DNA from: Mucor racemosus
Lineage: Eukaryota; Mucoromycota; Mucoromycetes; Mucorales; Mucoraceae
Direction: 5' to 3'
DNA length: 64,000 bases
Assembly: GCA_027405735.1 (NCBI GenBank)
Contig: JAPEHQ010000005.1
Span: 1,736,001-1,800,000 of the forward strand
The notes beneath the pieces are model-generated. The model saw only the letters and a list, made by a program, of their open reading frames with translations. It did no database searches and was not told the DNA's origin. The position numbers and the translations under genes are program-made. This document shows positions 46,754 through 58,112 of the stretch, in pieces. Position 1 is the first letter of the stretch. The number at the start of each line of letters is the position of its first letter.

Positions 46754-48091
46754 TTACGTATAATGATCTATTGCCTCGCCATAACTTAAACTTCTTGAAC
46801 AGTTTTTTGTTTCGTAAGGTCCAGGGCATACCACTGCATTTTAAATGTGAGGAAGTGATAAATTGGTTATGCATCATTTATATTTATTTACCTAATTGTT
46901 GCGTTGCTTTGCTTAACCAGTACTCATCACCTTCATGCTATTTAAAAATATCAACTACATGCCTCTGAATGTTATTTATTGTGAGCTACTTACAGCGTAT
47001 CCATCAACAACACTGGGTGAATGTGCTAAATCTTGGTAAAGATATAGTTAATAAGTATCTTTTTGCATTTAGTTTAAATGAATATTTACCATCTGCTCCT
47101 TGTACATATCTTCTGATGGTAATATTTTTCTCGGCAATGTATGTTACATAAGCCTTATCACCTACTCGAGGTTTGCCTAATAGATAACCAGCAAGGTTTG
47201 TATAATTTAATTGAGGAAGACGTTGAGCTAAATCAACTGTTAATAATGAACCAATGCCTGCACCATATGAATGACTACAAAAATAAATTTTAAAATGAAT
47301 TTGATGGAGTCAATTTGTATTTTAAATACCCTGAAACTCTAACTTGGTACTCTGGATGTAGCTTTAATTGATCTCTGATTGTACGGTATACTATATCTCT
47401 TATATCGATCATAGAGCTTAGTAATCCAAGCTGTACATTAGCACCTGGGATTCGAGGATGAGGTGTAAGCTGACTTTGTAGACTCTGATTTTAATGATTT
47501 ATTAGTGTATTTCCTTGTATACAAATTTATTATCTTACCATTATTTTGTTTCGAATAGATGAATCTGATCGAAGCATTACAAATAATTTTTTCTCTCTAG
47601 AATAACGTCATTATTACATGTTGTGTTATTTGGGAGTATGCTTTTTAACTTTACTTTTCTGATCTAAGAATATATCCATGAACACCTAGTGGATGAGTGG
47701 AAAATGAACGAATAATTACACCATCGGGTATAGTTGAATTGCAATTTTCTCCACAATCCCATTTATCATAACTAGCCTTACAATTAGAAGCAGCGCATAA
47801 TTTTGCATACAGTACAGCTTCTTGATATACATCGGATTCAGTATCATATCTGTATACCTTTGGTGCTATCACAAGATCCATGTCCCCTTCAATTAATTTT
47901 CGCTGATAATTATTGAATGGTTCTGATAGTTTTTCTAATAATTGACCGATATTGGTAACTGTACTAATTATGGACGCTAATACAACAAAGGGATTATTGA
48001 CTGGTCTGACACCTTCAGTTGATGGTAGCAAAGGTTTTTGACATTGGATCGCTGTTATAAACAAAAGTGATAATAGTTTGCGAAAAATCAT
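46754..48091 (-). CDS. Secreted class 3 lipase (copy 1)
   Basis: Predicted 332-residue secreted triacylglycerol-lipase/feruloyl-esterase-like alpha/beta hydrolase. Exons from the start: 47655-48091, 47539-47596, 47330-47484, 47090-47274, 46994-47031, 46892-46937 and 46754-46833. A signal peptide covers about residues 1-18. The nucleophile elbow is GHSYGAG (Ser219, with the Gly codon split by an intron). Asp279 follows in ADDLAHSP, and His292 opens HEGDEYWL; together they form the class 3 triad. Cysteine pairs include CAASNCKASYDKWDCG. It is a diverged paralogue of the gene at 52793, with several identical exon lengths (58 and 80 nt) and a shared YDKWDCG..C motif, although the two lie on opposite strands with three unrelated genes between. 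Confidence 0.9.
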
Positions 48092-48264
48092 TTAGATTGT
48101 ATAAAAACATTTATTACGAATAGAGTATGCTTAAATAACATTTTTTTTCTGTTTCTATATATGCGTTTGCAAAATTTACAATCTCTAGCAAATTGAATAT
48201 TTTATAACAAACATAACTAACAATTTTAGACATTTGGAATGTTGGCATTTGAACCAACTTTTCT

Positions 48265-48416
48265 CGATCGAAAAAAAAAAAAAAAAAAAAAAAAAAAAGG
48301 TATAAATGAGTGTGTATATTAATATAATAATAAAAAATATGAAAATCAAATTGCTTTATACTCTAAAAAAATGATATATATATATATATATATATGATAA
48401 TGTGATAGTGATAGTA

Positions 48417-48453
<37 letters not shown>

Positions 48454-48475
48454 GTAATAATAATAATAATAAAGT
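48265..48475. repeat. Microsatellites: poly-A, (AT)n and (AAT)n
   Basis: A run of about 28 A near 48271-48298, (AT)n near 48375-48396, and (AAT)n with one interruption at about 48417-48471. They sit between the lipase start and the cyclin stop, in the cyclin's downstream region. Confidence 0.85.
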
Positions 48476-48504
48476 GATATAGTGGTAGTGAAAAATGATT
48501 ATTT

Positions 48505-49333
48505 TTATCCATTTCCAGAATGATGATTTAAACCATAATTTTGCCTACTATAGCGCCATTGTTTATCCATATCATCATCAGTTACAACAGCAGGTGCTGT
48601 TGGCGTAGTAGGAGTGCTACTATCATTTGATTTAGAATCTTTCATTGCAAGTTTACCAAACGGTCTTTCAATTCCTCCTCCATGATTATCCTCATCTTTT
48701 TTCACAATGTCTCTTACTAAAAGAGATTCTAAATCTTGAGTTTGATTCCAAAGTTCCAATAGATTATCTCCATAAGATTGTAGTATATCAATGTCTACAA
48801 ACAAACTGTAATTGTTTAAACGTAGGAATTCTAATTCCAAGGCATTCAATTCAGTAACTGGCAATCCACCCACCTATATAAAATTTAATGGTTGTCATGG
48901 TAACAAATTAAACTCCTGAATGTACCTTGGCATATCTTGTATTTGTAAAGAATACATCAGAATATAGTTTACTAGATATCATTAATCCGGTAATGATTAG
49001 TCTATGGATATTATAAGAATCGATATGAAGTGGTTTTAGGCCTAATTTTGGGTCGGGTTGGGTCATACGATCAAAATAAACTAAAATAGCTATTAAACAT
49101 TCATTTGCGCATGGACAATATTTCAAAATACGAGTGAAGTAGGCATAAATGGAAATACTGGGTATAGAGCGAGCGTGAAAACAAGTATACGAAGAAGACT
49201 TTTGTTGCTGAGAACCGTTTTTTTCATAATGTAATTGATCATTATTGTGAGTTATCTTTTCTAACAACGTTGTTAGTAATTTGATTGTATCTTTTACTGG
49301 ATGTGTAGCTAAATTGAAGTTTGAAGAGTCCAT
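48505..49333 (-). CDS. Pho80/Pcl-type cyclin
   Basis: 258 residues from exons 48926-49333 and 48505-48873. The cyclin core spans about residues 50-180: CFHARSIPSISIYAYFTRILKY, ANECLIAILVYFDRM, HIDSYNIHRLIITGLMISSKLYSDVFFTNTRYAKVGGLPVTELN (given in parts), then LELEFLRLNNYSLFVD. The Y..R...Y......C...ALIYIDR and KyYsD..y.N..yAkvGGl signatures are those of PHO80/PCL6/PCL7 cyclins, which activate a Pho85-like kinase in phosphate and glycogen control. The C-terminal ~60 residues are low complexity. It is divergent from the methyltransferase at 49774 (440 bp apart). Confidence 0.9.
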
Positions 49334-49773
49334 AGCATAAAAGTATTTATAACAAAAAAAGAAAAAGGAAACAAAAAAAGGGTATTTAAAATATGCAGTG
49401 AATGGGATATCTGCCTAGACTCATACACAACCTTACTGCTTGTTGCTATTATTATACTTTGCAATTGATATCACGTCATCAACATGAACATGTATAGAAG
49501 GGGTTGTTTAATTGAAGTAAGATGCCTCGAGGTGTATTCAATTCATTGTAAATTAAGGGAAATGTTCAACTATTTTCTTGCTTAATTTGAATGAACATTT
49601 TTTAATTAACCAATTTGGGTTCAATCTGAATACTTTCTGAGCTTTGTTTTGCTTTGAATAAATTTGATCAGCGAAAATAACCATTTTGTGATATACAAAA
49701 GACAAGCCTCTTTTTTTTTTTTTCAAAATACAAGATTTTTTTTTCTTTTTCCCTTGAAAATATACTATAAAAC

Positions 49774-50718
49774 ATGAGTGAATCAGAAAACCAACCTGAA
49801 AGACGTCCTGACAATGAAATTGATCAAGATCGTTTGGACCAATTAATACAGAGAGCTCAAGAAGCAATTTCAAAAGATGAAAAAGAAGTTCCTACATTTT
49901 GGAAGGCAAAATATAAAAAAGAAGCAGCAAGAAATTGGGATATTTTCTATAAGCGCAACACAACAAAGTTCTTTAAAGGTACATTTAATTTGCTTTGGCA
50001 AAACATAACAAAAATACTCATGGCATGTACATGTAGATCGTCATTGGACAGATCGTGAATTTAAGGAACTTGCAGATCAATCAAAAGAACAAAAATGCTT
50101 AGAAGTTGGTTGTGGTGTTGGCAATTTCGTTTTTCCTTTATTAGCTGACAATCCACAAATGTTCATTTATGCTTGCGATTTTTCTAAACGTGCTGTTGAA
50201 ATGGTGAAATCAAATGAAAATTACATTGAATCTCGGTGTAAAGCTTTTGTCTGTGATTTGACAGCTGATCAATTGACTGACAATATCCCTGCCAATTCCT
50301 TAGATTTGGTAATTAGATTATTGCAGTAGATTTGCAATTTTTATTAATAATTTTGTTGCAGGTTTCCGCTATTTTTGTTTTTTCAGCTATTCCACCAGAG
50401 AAAATGAGCATTGCAATCAAAAATATCTACAACGTATTAAAACCTGGTGGACATGTACTTTTCCGAGATTACGGTATTTACGATGAAGCACAAATTAAGT
50501 TTAGTGCTGCATCAGATAAACGATTAGACAGTAATTTCTATGTACGTCATGATGGTACCATGAGTTACTTTTTCTCCAAGGAAGATTTGCAAACAAGATT
50601 CGAAGCAGAGAATTTTAAAACATTAGATTGTCAATATATTTATAGAGAAACCATCAACCGTGGTATGGAAATGAGAATTGATAGAATTTTTGCTCAAGCA
50701 AAATTCCAAAAACAATAA
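49774..50718 (+). CDS. tRNA (cytidine-3) methyltransferase-like, TRM140/METTL6 family
   Basis: 277 residues from exons 49774-49978, 50037-50308 and 50362-50718. The Rossmann SAM-binding fold shows motif I LEVGCGVGNFVFPLL, an acidic ACDFSKRAVE strand end, FVCDLTAD, and the post-core VLKPGGHVLFRDYG. FYVRHDGTMSYFF and the C-terminal NRGMEMRIDRIFAQAKF are typical of the m3C32 tRNA methyltransferase family (Trm140/Trm141, METTL2/6/8). The N-terminal FWKAKYKKEAARNWDIFYKRN also fits this family. No actin-binding extension like that of yeast Abp140 is present. Which tRNAs it acts on cannot be told. Confidence 0.92.
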
Positions 50719-51207
50719 AATTTTATTTTCTGGATGTAGTTTTGATTTTTGAGAGAAGAAATTGTAAAAAAAAATTATGATGTTACATTATGGGTTCTTG
50801 TGGTCATTTTCAATAATAATCTAGCATAATAAATTTCGTCTATTTGGGCCCTGAAAATTCTTAAAAGCTGTAGTATATGCAGATTTTTCTCTTTTTTTTT
50901 TTTTTTTCGGAACCAAATAAAGAAAGTCCGATTTCTTTTCAGAAAAGCTTCAATTGCTTTATCTTATGAATTGCTTCAGTTTTTTAAAAGTAATTTGAGA
51001 ATTAAAAAATAGCATGATAATAACCGAGTACTCAAAATTGTTTTTATATTATTATTTTTTGATAGACTTTGCCAAATTGACCCCTTAAAAACTCTTTAAA
51101 AATAGCTTGTACAAGATAAATTTCAGGTACAGCATTCAAAATTTTATTTTATCAAAATTGATGGTGCTCGAAATATTATGTACATACGTATATAAATATA
51201 TACATTT
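50719..51207. other. Convergent intergenic region
   Basis: No gene seen; T- and A-rich, consistent with two 3' UTRs. Confidence 0.45.
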
Positions 51208-52555
51208 TTAAACTTTTGAATCATAACCATACATTTGATTCAACACTCTCAATTTATCTTTCAAGGAGTCCAAATTCAAATAGGTTCCTTTAAGATGTCT
51301 ATCTCCACTTGTAGGATCAAAAGATGTTCTACCATGCAACACTCTACGATTAGCAAACATGACAAGTTGTCCAGGCTGTAATGTCAATTGGTATCGAAGC
51401 GAATCATCTTCAATAAAATCAGCAAACTTTTGGAAAGCACTATAGAATTTCTTGGATTCAGCTGGTGTCAAATCATCCATTGGTCCCTGGAATTGAGGAG
51501 CATAATTCACATGACTATCCCATGCAGGTCCACTTTGAGGCTCTCCAGTAACAATAGTTGGTCTTTTGTAGTACATATGATGACCATCGTTAAGGTAATG
51601 GAAAGTGACAGGTGTATTTTTGAGAATCTCATAATCTTCAGGATGTTTTTCCTTTAATAATTCAACCGCACGGAATGAATCAACAAAAATACTAGCACCA
51701 CCTGTAACTGAATTTTGTAAACTTTGTAATAATTGAATTCCTGGAGGGCTATCCAAATACCTATGAAATATTTAAAGTTTAATACGGATAAATGTTCTGT
51801 GTGTGAATTTCGTCTTACATAAGATCCATATGAAAACCAAGATATAGACTAGTGTAAGCAATATTGATGGATTTAGCTATATTTTTAACATCGAAATCTC
51901 TTCCGTAAAAGGTTTCTTGAATAGGACCGATTCTCTCTGCTACTTGAGTACATGCTTTATCTTTTAAGGGCACATCTTTTAAGAATACAAGCCCTTTGTT
52001 GTACAAACGTTGGACTACAGTATGAAGGCCCTCATCTGTATTCATATAATCATCATACGATACCCATTCTAATTTATATTCATCTGCTTTCCATGTTTTT
52101 GGTAAGAGATGATTAAATCTAAACTTTTCGCTTGATTCGCTTGATTCATATCGTTTCAAAAAATCAAGAGGAAAACGACTGATATGCGAATTTGTATCAT
52201 TTTTGCCATGTCGCAGAGGTTGATCCCAAGTTATCTCAGCTTCCTCACCTACAATTTTGAAATCTATAGGCTTGATATCGAGAGGAATGTCAGCAGATGA
52301 GTGTAGCTTTTGACGGCTTGAAGGATGAAGACATTGAGGACATTGACAATTGTCTCTCAACCATAAGAAACTATAAGTGCTTGCTTGATTGGCCCACTTG
52401 ACATGAAGCGAATCCTCGGTTAATGAAGTATTTTCAACCTGTTTTGCCAAAGTAGTGTATAGTCTAGGAATAGAAAAACCTGATAGAGGTAAACTATTTT
52501 TAGATAAAGGCTTAAGAGCTGATCGAAATGATCGACTAGATATAGCAGCAAGCAT
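51208..52555 (-). CDS. Gamma-butyrobetaine dioxygenase-like Fe(II)/2-oxoglutarate enzyme (carnitine synthesis)
   Basis: 429 residues from exons 51819-52555 and 51208-51760. A mitochondrial-type N-terminus (about 35 residues, Arg/Ser-rich, no acid) precedes a DUF971-type zinc module with LRDNCQCPQCLHPSSRQK, then the TauD-like double-stranded beta helix. Iron ligands are His and Asp in GFHMDLMY and the distal His in RRVLHGR; the Arg nearby binds 2-oxoglutarate. N-terminal zinc module plus TauD fold is shared by gamma-butyrobetaine and trimethyllysine hydroxylases. PPGIQLL favours the butyrobetaine type, but the usual HxDLPY and LHC tail of that motif is altered (HMDLMY, LLQSL). An intron splits the Met codon just after the iron motif. 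It is divergent from the lipase at 52793 (237 bp). Confidence 0.85.
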
Positions 52556-52792
52556 AGTTTGTTATAAAGAAATGAAAAATGTAAATAAAGATTACAATAA
52601 CATATATAACAACAAATCCCCAGACTTTATAATGTTATATTAGGCTACCGCACATCTTTTTGTACGACATGCTTATAAACATATATATTTATATATTTAT
52701 AAACATTCCTCAAAAGCTGACAAAAAATGCTATAATTTGCAATGTTTAGAGCATGGTATTCTTTTTTTTTCACTCTATGAATATATCAAAAA

Positions 52793-54095
52793 ATGATTAA
52801 AACTTGTATTCAAATATTGCTCTTATGCTCAATTTTACGTCCTGTAGTTTGCATTCGAACACAGAGTCCTGGTCCAGATGCTTCATGGCCAATCATTTAT
52901 ACTAGTAACGGCGGTTCAGATGTAATTCCCATTGTTTATGACCAAATAGGTGACGAATTTAGACGTAGATTGTATGAATACGAATTATTGCCTCCTGCAA
53001 AAGACATTTATAGATACAATTCTACTACACCAGAGTTTTTAGATGCTCAATTTCATGCTGCTATGTGTAGAACATCTAATTGTAGAGCTAGTTACGATAA
53101 ATGGGATTGTGGAAAACTTTGTGAAACTTACTTGCCTGATGGTGTAGTCATTAGAGCATTCAACACATTTCCTCTGGGTGTAAGTGGAAGCGTAGTCTTA
53201 TCACATCAGTAAGTTGCCTAGTAATATTTGAAAGATATATTATACTGATCAATATAATATAGAAAAAAGACAATTTTTGTATTGTTGAGGGGAGCATCAT
53301 CTTTTAGAAATAAAATTATGGCAAGTAACAATGGAAATTTGTACATGAATGAAATTTATATTGACATCTTGTGCAGGTTTATAATTCAAGGCTTGTAAAA
53401 CATCCTTTTATCGAAGAAGCAAAAGTACAAGAAGGTTTGTATGGAAAATTTAATATTATAGTCATGTTAATGAAACAAACGTTTAGGGCTTTTGGCGGCG
53501 GAAAATGACATTTACAATATTGTAAGTACAACGTTAAATGATCAATTGATGTTGACACCGGATTACAAAGTGGATATAACAGGGTAAAACTGAATATTGT
53601 AATATAAATGCATAAATACGTATTGATACATTTATAGGCACTCTTTTGGTGCTGGTGTAGGCTCGCTACTCGTGGCAGATTTGAACCATCGTTTTCATCT
53701 AGTAAATTCTACCAATTTATCTGGTCATTTAATGGGCAAACCCAGAGTTGGTACATATGAATATGCTGCTTATTTTAAAAAGCAAGCCATCAATGTGCGT
53801 AGATATGTTGAAGAAGGAGATGATATTGTACATGTTCCTAATATCTTAGACGGTTATGTGGTAAATACTGTGATTCGTTGTATCAGAATAGTTTATTTAA
53901 AATGTTAAATTATAGCATGAAGGTGATGAATATTGGCTTGAGAATGGTGTTATACAAGAAATGGGTATGTATTTAAGCTTTTGTAGTAGTAAACATGCTT
54001 TAACATTTAACATAGTTGTATGCTCTGGACCTTTCGAGACTAGAGATTGCTCAAGTAAAGTGAGATATACCAAAACTACGCAGCATTTAGAGTAA
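52793..54095 (+). CDS. Secreted class 3 lipase (copy 2)
   Basis: 326 residues from seven exons: 52793-53208, 53263-53320, 53377-53434, 53487-53583, 53638-53860, 53916-53964 and 54016-54095. Signal peptide about 1-20 (ILLLCSILRPVVCI). The N-terminal Cys-rich module YDKWDCGKLCETYLPDGV precedes the hydrolase core. The triad is Ser212 in GHSFGAG, Asp272 in EGDDIVHVP, and His285 in HEGDEYWL. The second intron (53321-53376) begins with GC instead of GT (ATG|GCAAGT) and keeps frame. It is a paralogue of the gene at 46754. Substrate class (triacylglycerol or feruloyl esters) is not decided by the sequence. Confidence 0.9.
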
Positions 54096-54279
54096 TGTAC
54101 ATTTTCTGAAAAAAAGACGCTTCTTTGAATATTAATATATCAAGTAGATACTGGAATATCATTCAAAATTGCGATTCTGACTTTTACAATCTCATTTAAC
54201 TTGAATAGATGAACGGCTCATCTGTGTATATTTATTTATATTAAATTTCTATGGTTAAATTTAAAATTTACATTTGTTT

Positions 54280-55118
54280 TTAACGTTTAGCAAACATTTG
54301 AGATAAACTAGGCATGTCTGATAACATTTTTTGTGCATCTGCTTGAGATTTACTAATATCATTAGCGGCTTCAGGATCCATGTTTTGTAAAGACTTCATC
54401 ATTTTAGGCATAAAGAACATCATGATAGCACTGAAACCCATCATAAGCATCATGGGATTTTTAAACATGCCCATTATATTGAATCCTTGACGTTGCTATA
54501 ATGTTGATAAATTAGTGTTAAGGTTAGGGTTAGGGTTAGGGTTAAAATGAAAAAGATTTCTCTTACCATGAAATATTCTGTTTCTGCCTTGGCTTGAATT
54601 TCTAATGGATAAACAACGGAATAGCCTCTTTGATTCCAATCAATACCGAGTCCGGTGTATGTTGCTTGAACCTCATTTTCCTCATTAATATCAACTCGAA
54701 TTTTTGGAAATACATGCTCAATACTTTGAACTTCCAACAAATAAGAACCTGGTTGAATATAAGGGCTATTTTTTATGTTTGTAAATAAAACTAATTACCA
54801 GATTTATAAACCCTAATTACTTACATGTTGAATTCTCCATTTGATTTAATATGAGCAGTATATTGTGCACCATTCAAAACGATTCTTGTAGTAGAAGAAT
54901 CAATTCTTGACACGTCTATTCAACAAGTCAATATTATATTGTATGATAATTATACAAGAATACAGACCATCTAATACAGCATTTGGTATAATTTTTCCTT
55001 GTATATTAAGCGCAGATGCTATTGTAACTAACAAGCTGATTTGATATTAGTCATCCATCTATAAATTAAGCTTTATCATATTCAAATACCTAGTAACAAA
55101 GATACTAAATAACTTCAT
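54280..55118 (-). CDS. EMC7: ER membrane protein complex subunit 7
   Basis: 200 residues from exons 55090-55118 (29 nt), 54968-55035, 54825-54915, 54567-54765 and 54280-54495. Signal peptide MKLFSIFVTSLLVTIASA, then a lumenal beta sandwich (INIQGK-like start, VLNGAQYTAHIKSNGEF, IQPGSYLLEVQSIEHVFP). A family block GFNIMGMFKNPMMLMMGFSA begins the single membrane segment, followed by a cytosolic tail (DMPSLSQMFAKR). The EMC inserts tail-anchored and multipass proteins into the ER membrane. The last intron (54496-54566) contains a TTAGGG-type array on the plus strand. Ends 184 bp from the convergent lipase gene. Confidence 0.93.
54522..54544 (+). repeat. Interstitial telomere-like repeat, (TTAGGG)3 plus partials
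   Basis: GGTTAGGGTTAGGGTTAGGG, directly preceded by GTTAA and followed by TTAAAA, lies inside the last EMC7 intron. TTAGGG is the common fungal telomeric unit, so this is a short internal telomeric tract. Confidence 0.85.
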
Positions 55119-55330
55119 TATTTTTGTGTTTCTTCAGAAAGAAAGATATTGCACAACACAGGACGACTATGATGTCTATCACCATCAATTTTTGATTACC
55201 CGCAACAATCGAATATTTCCTACATGAAAGTTTCAAATCGCTCATTATTTATATAACCTTATTAATCGTGTGTGTACCCTCAATTCTTTCTCTTTTCTTC
55301 CTCTTTTATCATTACATACATCACTTATTC

Positions 55331-56251
55331 ATGGTTACTTTTACTATGATTAAGGCTGCTTGGGCTGTGGTCTTGACAAGCTCCAACGATTACATTAAAG
55401 GTGTCATTGCTCTCAAACACGCACTGCATGATTTACACAAAAGTAAATATCCCTTATTAGTTTTGTATACACCAGCTGTTGCTCCTGAGGTCATTAGAAC
55501 TTTAATTGATATCGGTTGTATTGTGAAACCTATAGATCCAATTCATCCAAAGGGTAAAGTAGAATACAAATTCAAGAGATTTATAGAAACATGGACAAAA
55601 TTAGCTGTATGGAAACAAGAGGAATACGACCGATTGGTCTTGTTGGATGCCGATATGCTGCCTTTACGAAATATGGATGAACTCATGCAATTATATTTAC
55701 CGAACAAAGATTGGGTGGCTGCATCATACGCGTGTGTATGCAATCCACAGAAGATTGCACACTATCCTCCTTCATGGATTCCCGAGAATTGTGCTTACAC
55801 TGGACGAGATACTATGGCTTGCACCGATGCTACACCTATCAATGATAAAATAGGTTATTTTAATAGCGGCCTTATTGTGTTAACTCCGGATATTAACAAG
55901 TTTAACACCATGATAGCGTATCTCAACAGCATCTCGGACCTTAACATTTACCCTTTTCCCGATCAAGACTTTTTGAATGAAATATTTAAATTGAAATGGA
56001 AGCCAATTTCTTATGTATATAATGCATTGAAAACACTTCAGTGGGCTCATAAACCAATGTGGGATATAAATCAAGTAAAAAACGTTCATTATATCCTGAC
56101 AAAACCTTGGGACATCGACATTCACCAAGACTTATCCGATTTAGAAAGTATATATTTGCCGTTGTACAAACTATGGTGGAACAGTTATTCACAAATTACG
56201 CAAACAATGAGCAATATGAAACAATTGAATCTTGCTATTTCACAAAAGTAA
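55331..56251 (+). CDS. Family 8 glycosyltransferase (glycogenin/galactinol synthase-like)
   Basis: Intronless, 306 residues from the ATG at 55331; upstream in-frame codons lack an ATG. AAWAVVLTSSNDYIKGVIALKHAL forms the first nucleotide-binding strand, LLDADMLPLRN near residue 104 is the metal-binding DxD, YFNSGLIVLTPD and FPDQDFLNEIF are the typical GT8 acceptor motifs, and the late VKNVHYILTKPWD holds the second metal/nucleotide His. These match the plant/fungal galactinol-synthase-like branch of GT8, which uses UDP-sugars. The true acceptor is unknown. No signal peptide or anchor is evident, so it is probably cytosolic. It shares a 212-bp divergent promoter with EMC7, with TTTATATAACC near 55247. 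Confidence 0.88.
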   Translation: MVTFTMIKAAWAVVLTSSNDYIKGVIALKHALHDLHKSKYPLLVLYTPAVAPEVIRTLIDIGCIVKPIDPIHPKGKVEYKFKRFIETWTKLAVWKQEEYDRLVLLDADMLPLRNMDELMQLYLPNKDWVAASYACVCNPQKIAHYPPSWIPENCAYTGRDTMACTDATPINDKIGYFNSGLIVLTPDINKFNTMIAYLNSISDLNIYPFPDQDFLNEIFKLKWKPISYVYNALKTLQWAHKPMWDINQVKNVHYILTKPWDIDIHQDLSDLESIYLPLYKLWWNSYSQITQTMSNMKQLNLAISQK

Positions 56252-56465
56252 CCACTTATTACTACATACTTACATTTACTATAACATTAAAACTTTTAAT
56301 ATCTTCGATCCTTAACTCGGCTTCCCTTCTCCCTTTTTTTTTTACATCATAAAATTTTAATAAAATGTATTTTACCGGTATATTAGCCGATTGGAACTGT
56401 ATATATATATGTGTGTATACAAAGATAAACATGTTGTCAAGTATTATATACATAAATAAGAAACA

Positions 56466-57857
56466 ATGGTTCCACTTCCACCAAAACATAGATCATTCAT
56501 TACCTGTGAAGCAGGTCTTAATTCAGGCAACGTTCCAGCTCCAGAAGGTTTTAGTTTAGTCACATCTCACATCTATATCAAGTTTATCGTATTCTTTGAG
56601 AATACCAAGAGCGATCCTCAATTTATGAATCCAGTTTGGTTCAGATCCAAGTTGGAAGAAGCTCTAAATCTTCATCATCCCTACACAGGCCGATTGATCA
56701 AAAAAGAAAATAATAGATACGAAATTGGACATTTTGATAAAGGTGCTTTATTTGAAGTTTGTGATTCCGCAGATGATTTCCAGCAATGGAAGAGGAGCAA
56801 CTTTTCATACAATGTTGTTCCCTACGAAGACTTGATTCCTATTAAAGAATATGTTGGTAGAGATTCTGCTTTATTTGGTACTCGTTTGACCTTTACTAAA
56901 AATGGCGGTTGCGCTCTTGCCATGTCAGCACATCACAAGATTGCCGATGGTATTTGTTTGACACAAATGCTTGATAAATTTGTACGTATTTGTCGTGGAG
57001 AGGGTCTCGACGAAGATGAAATCTGTATTTACACAGACAAGATGAGGCAGCCTGTGAAGCCCCTTCCTAATGTAGATCATAGTGTCCTGTATCCTCGTTA
57101 TCCAGTTGGAGAAGCTCCTGCACCTACTATTCAACCTGCTCCCTCCAAGAAGCTCATCTTTGAATTTGATAAAACTTCTCTCAACAAATTGAAAAAGAGT
57201 GTGATTGAATCTGGAAATGATCCTAATGTAAAATTAACTCAGTTTGAAGTATTGACAGCAATGATTCATAGGGCCATCATCAAAGCTAGAAGAGATAAAC
57301 CTGACCAATTGGCAGATTTGCTTTGTATTGTCAGTCAAAGACATTTCCATCCTGATGAAAATATGATTAATTATTTTGGAAATTACATTGTGTAAGTCTT
57401 TTTTTCATTCGATAAATACATATATTAATGGCCTTTGTATTTGTATAGCCCTGTTCCTGTACCATTTACTGCAAAAGAAGCTCTTGATAAAGGTTTATTT
57501 CAAGTTGCCAAAGAGTTGGGTGACGGTATTCGATCCATGACTGTACCTTATATGGAATCCCTGGAATATTATATCAATAACAGTGCTAATGTCGAAGAGA
57601 TCACAAGCCCCGTTAGTCGCTTAGGTCGTGGAGGAATTGGTATTTCAGATTGGTCTAGATTTGTCAATAACTATGATATTGGCCATGGACAAGTATTATG
57701 CCTTCGAAGCTTTGTAGACACTTCCCCAATCCCTCTTATTACGGTGATGCCTTACAAGGCTGATACTGTAGATGTAGTTATCCAATTGGATAACAAGAGC
57801 TTGAAGAGATTGGTCCAAGACCGTGAATTTATGGCCTTTGTAAAATCCATTAACTAA
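56466..57857 (+). CDS. BAHD-type acyltransferase (transferase family PF02458-like)
   Basis: 444 residues from exons 56466-57391 and 57449-57857. The catalytic HxxxD is in SAHHKIADG (about residue 157). ITVMPYKADTVDVVIQLD and a C-terminal YDIGHGQVLCLRS occupy the place of the structural DFGWG motif, here changed to DIGHG. The N-terminal half has the tunnel-lining segment LEEALNLHHPYTGRL. Fungal members acylate alcohols or amines with acyl-CoA (for example trichothecene 3-O-acetyltransferase, hydroxycinnamoyltransferases). The substrate cannot be read from sequence, and no secondary-metabolite cluster surrounds it. No signal peptide. It follows the GT8 gene by 214 bp on the same strand. Confidence 0.85.
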
Positions 57858-58112
57858 TCCTTGATGCAACTTATCTAAAACTGTAGTTTTAAAGGGACTC
57901 TTCACTATACTTTACGTATTGAAACCATAATAAAATTTGTTTGTTGTAAATATAATTATAAAATGCTTTCAAATGAGATGTATGTATCTAGACAAAGCAT
58001 AATCAAATCAATCTCATTTTGATTAAAAATTTAACTTCAAACCACAGGCTTCTTTTTTATGACATATAATAGATATTAATATCTGTCTTGGAATAAAGCA
58101 TTTACAGCAGAA

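Noticed and set aside
48271..48471. CRISPR-like regular repetition
   Set aside because: Simple microsatellites only; no direct repeat plus unique spacer structure exists in the window, and the genome is eukaryotic.
55268..55330. Longer N-terminus of the GT8 protein
   Set aside because: The extension begins with GTG, not ATG, and the 55331 ATG directly precedes the conserved first strand.
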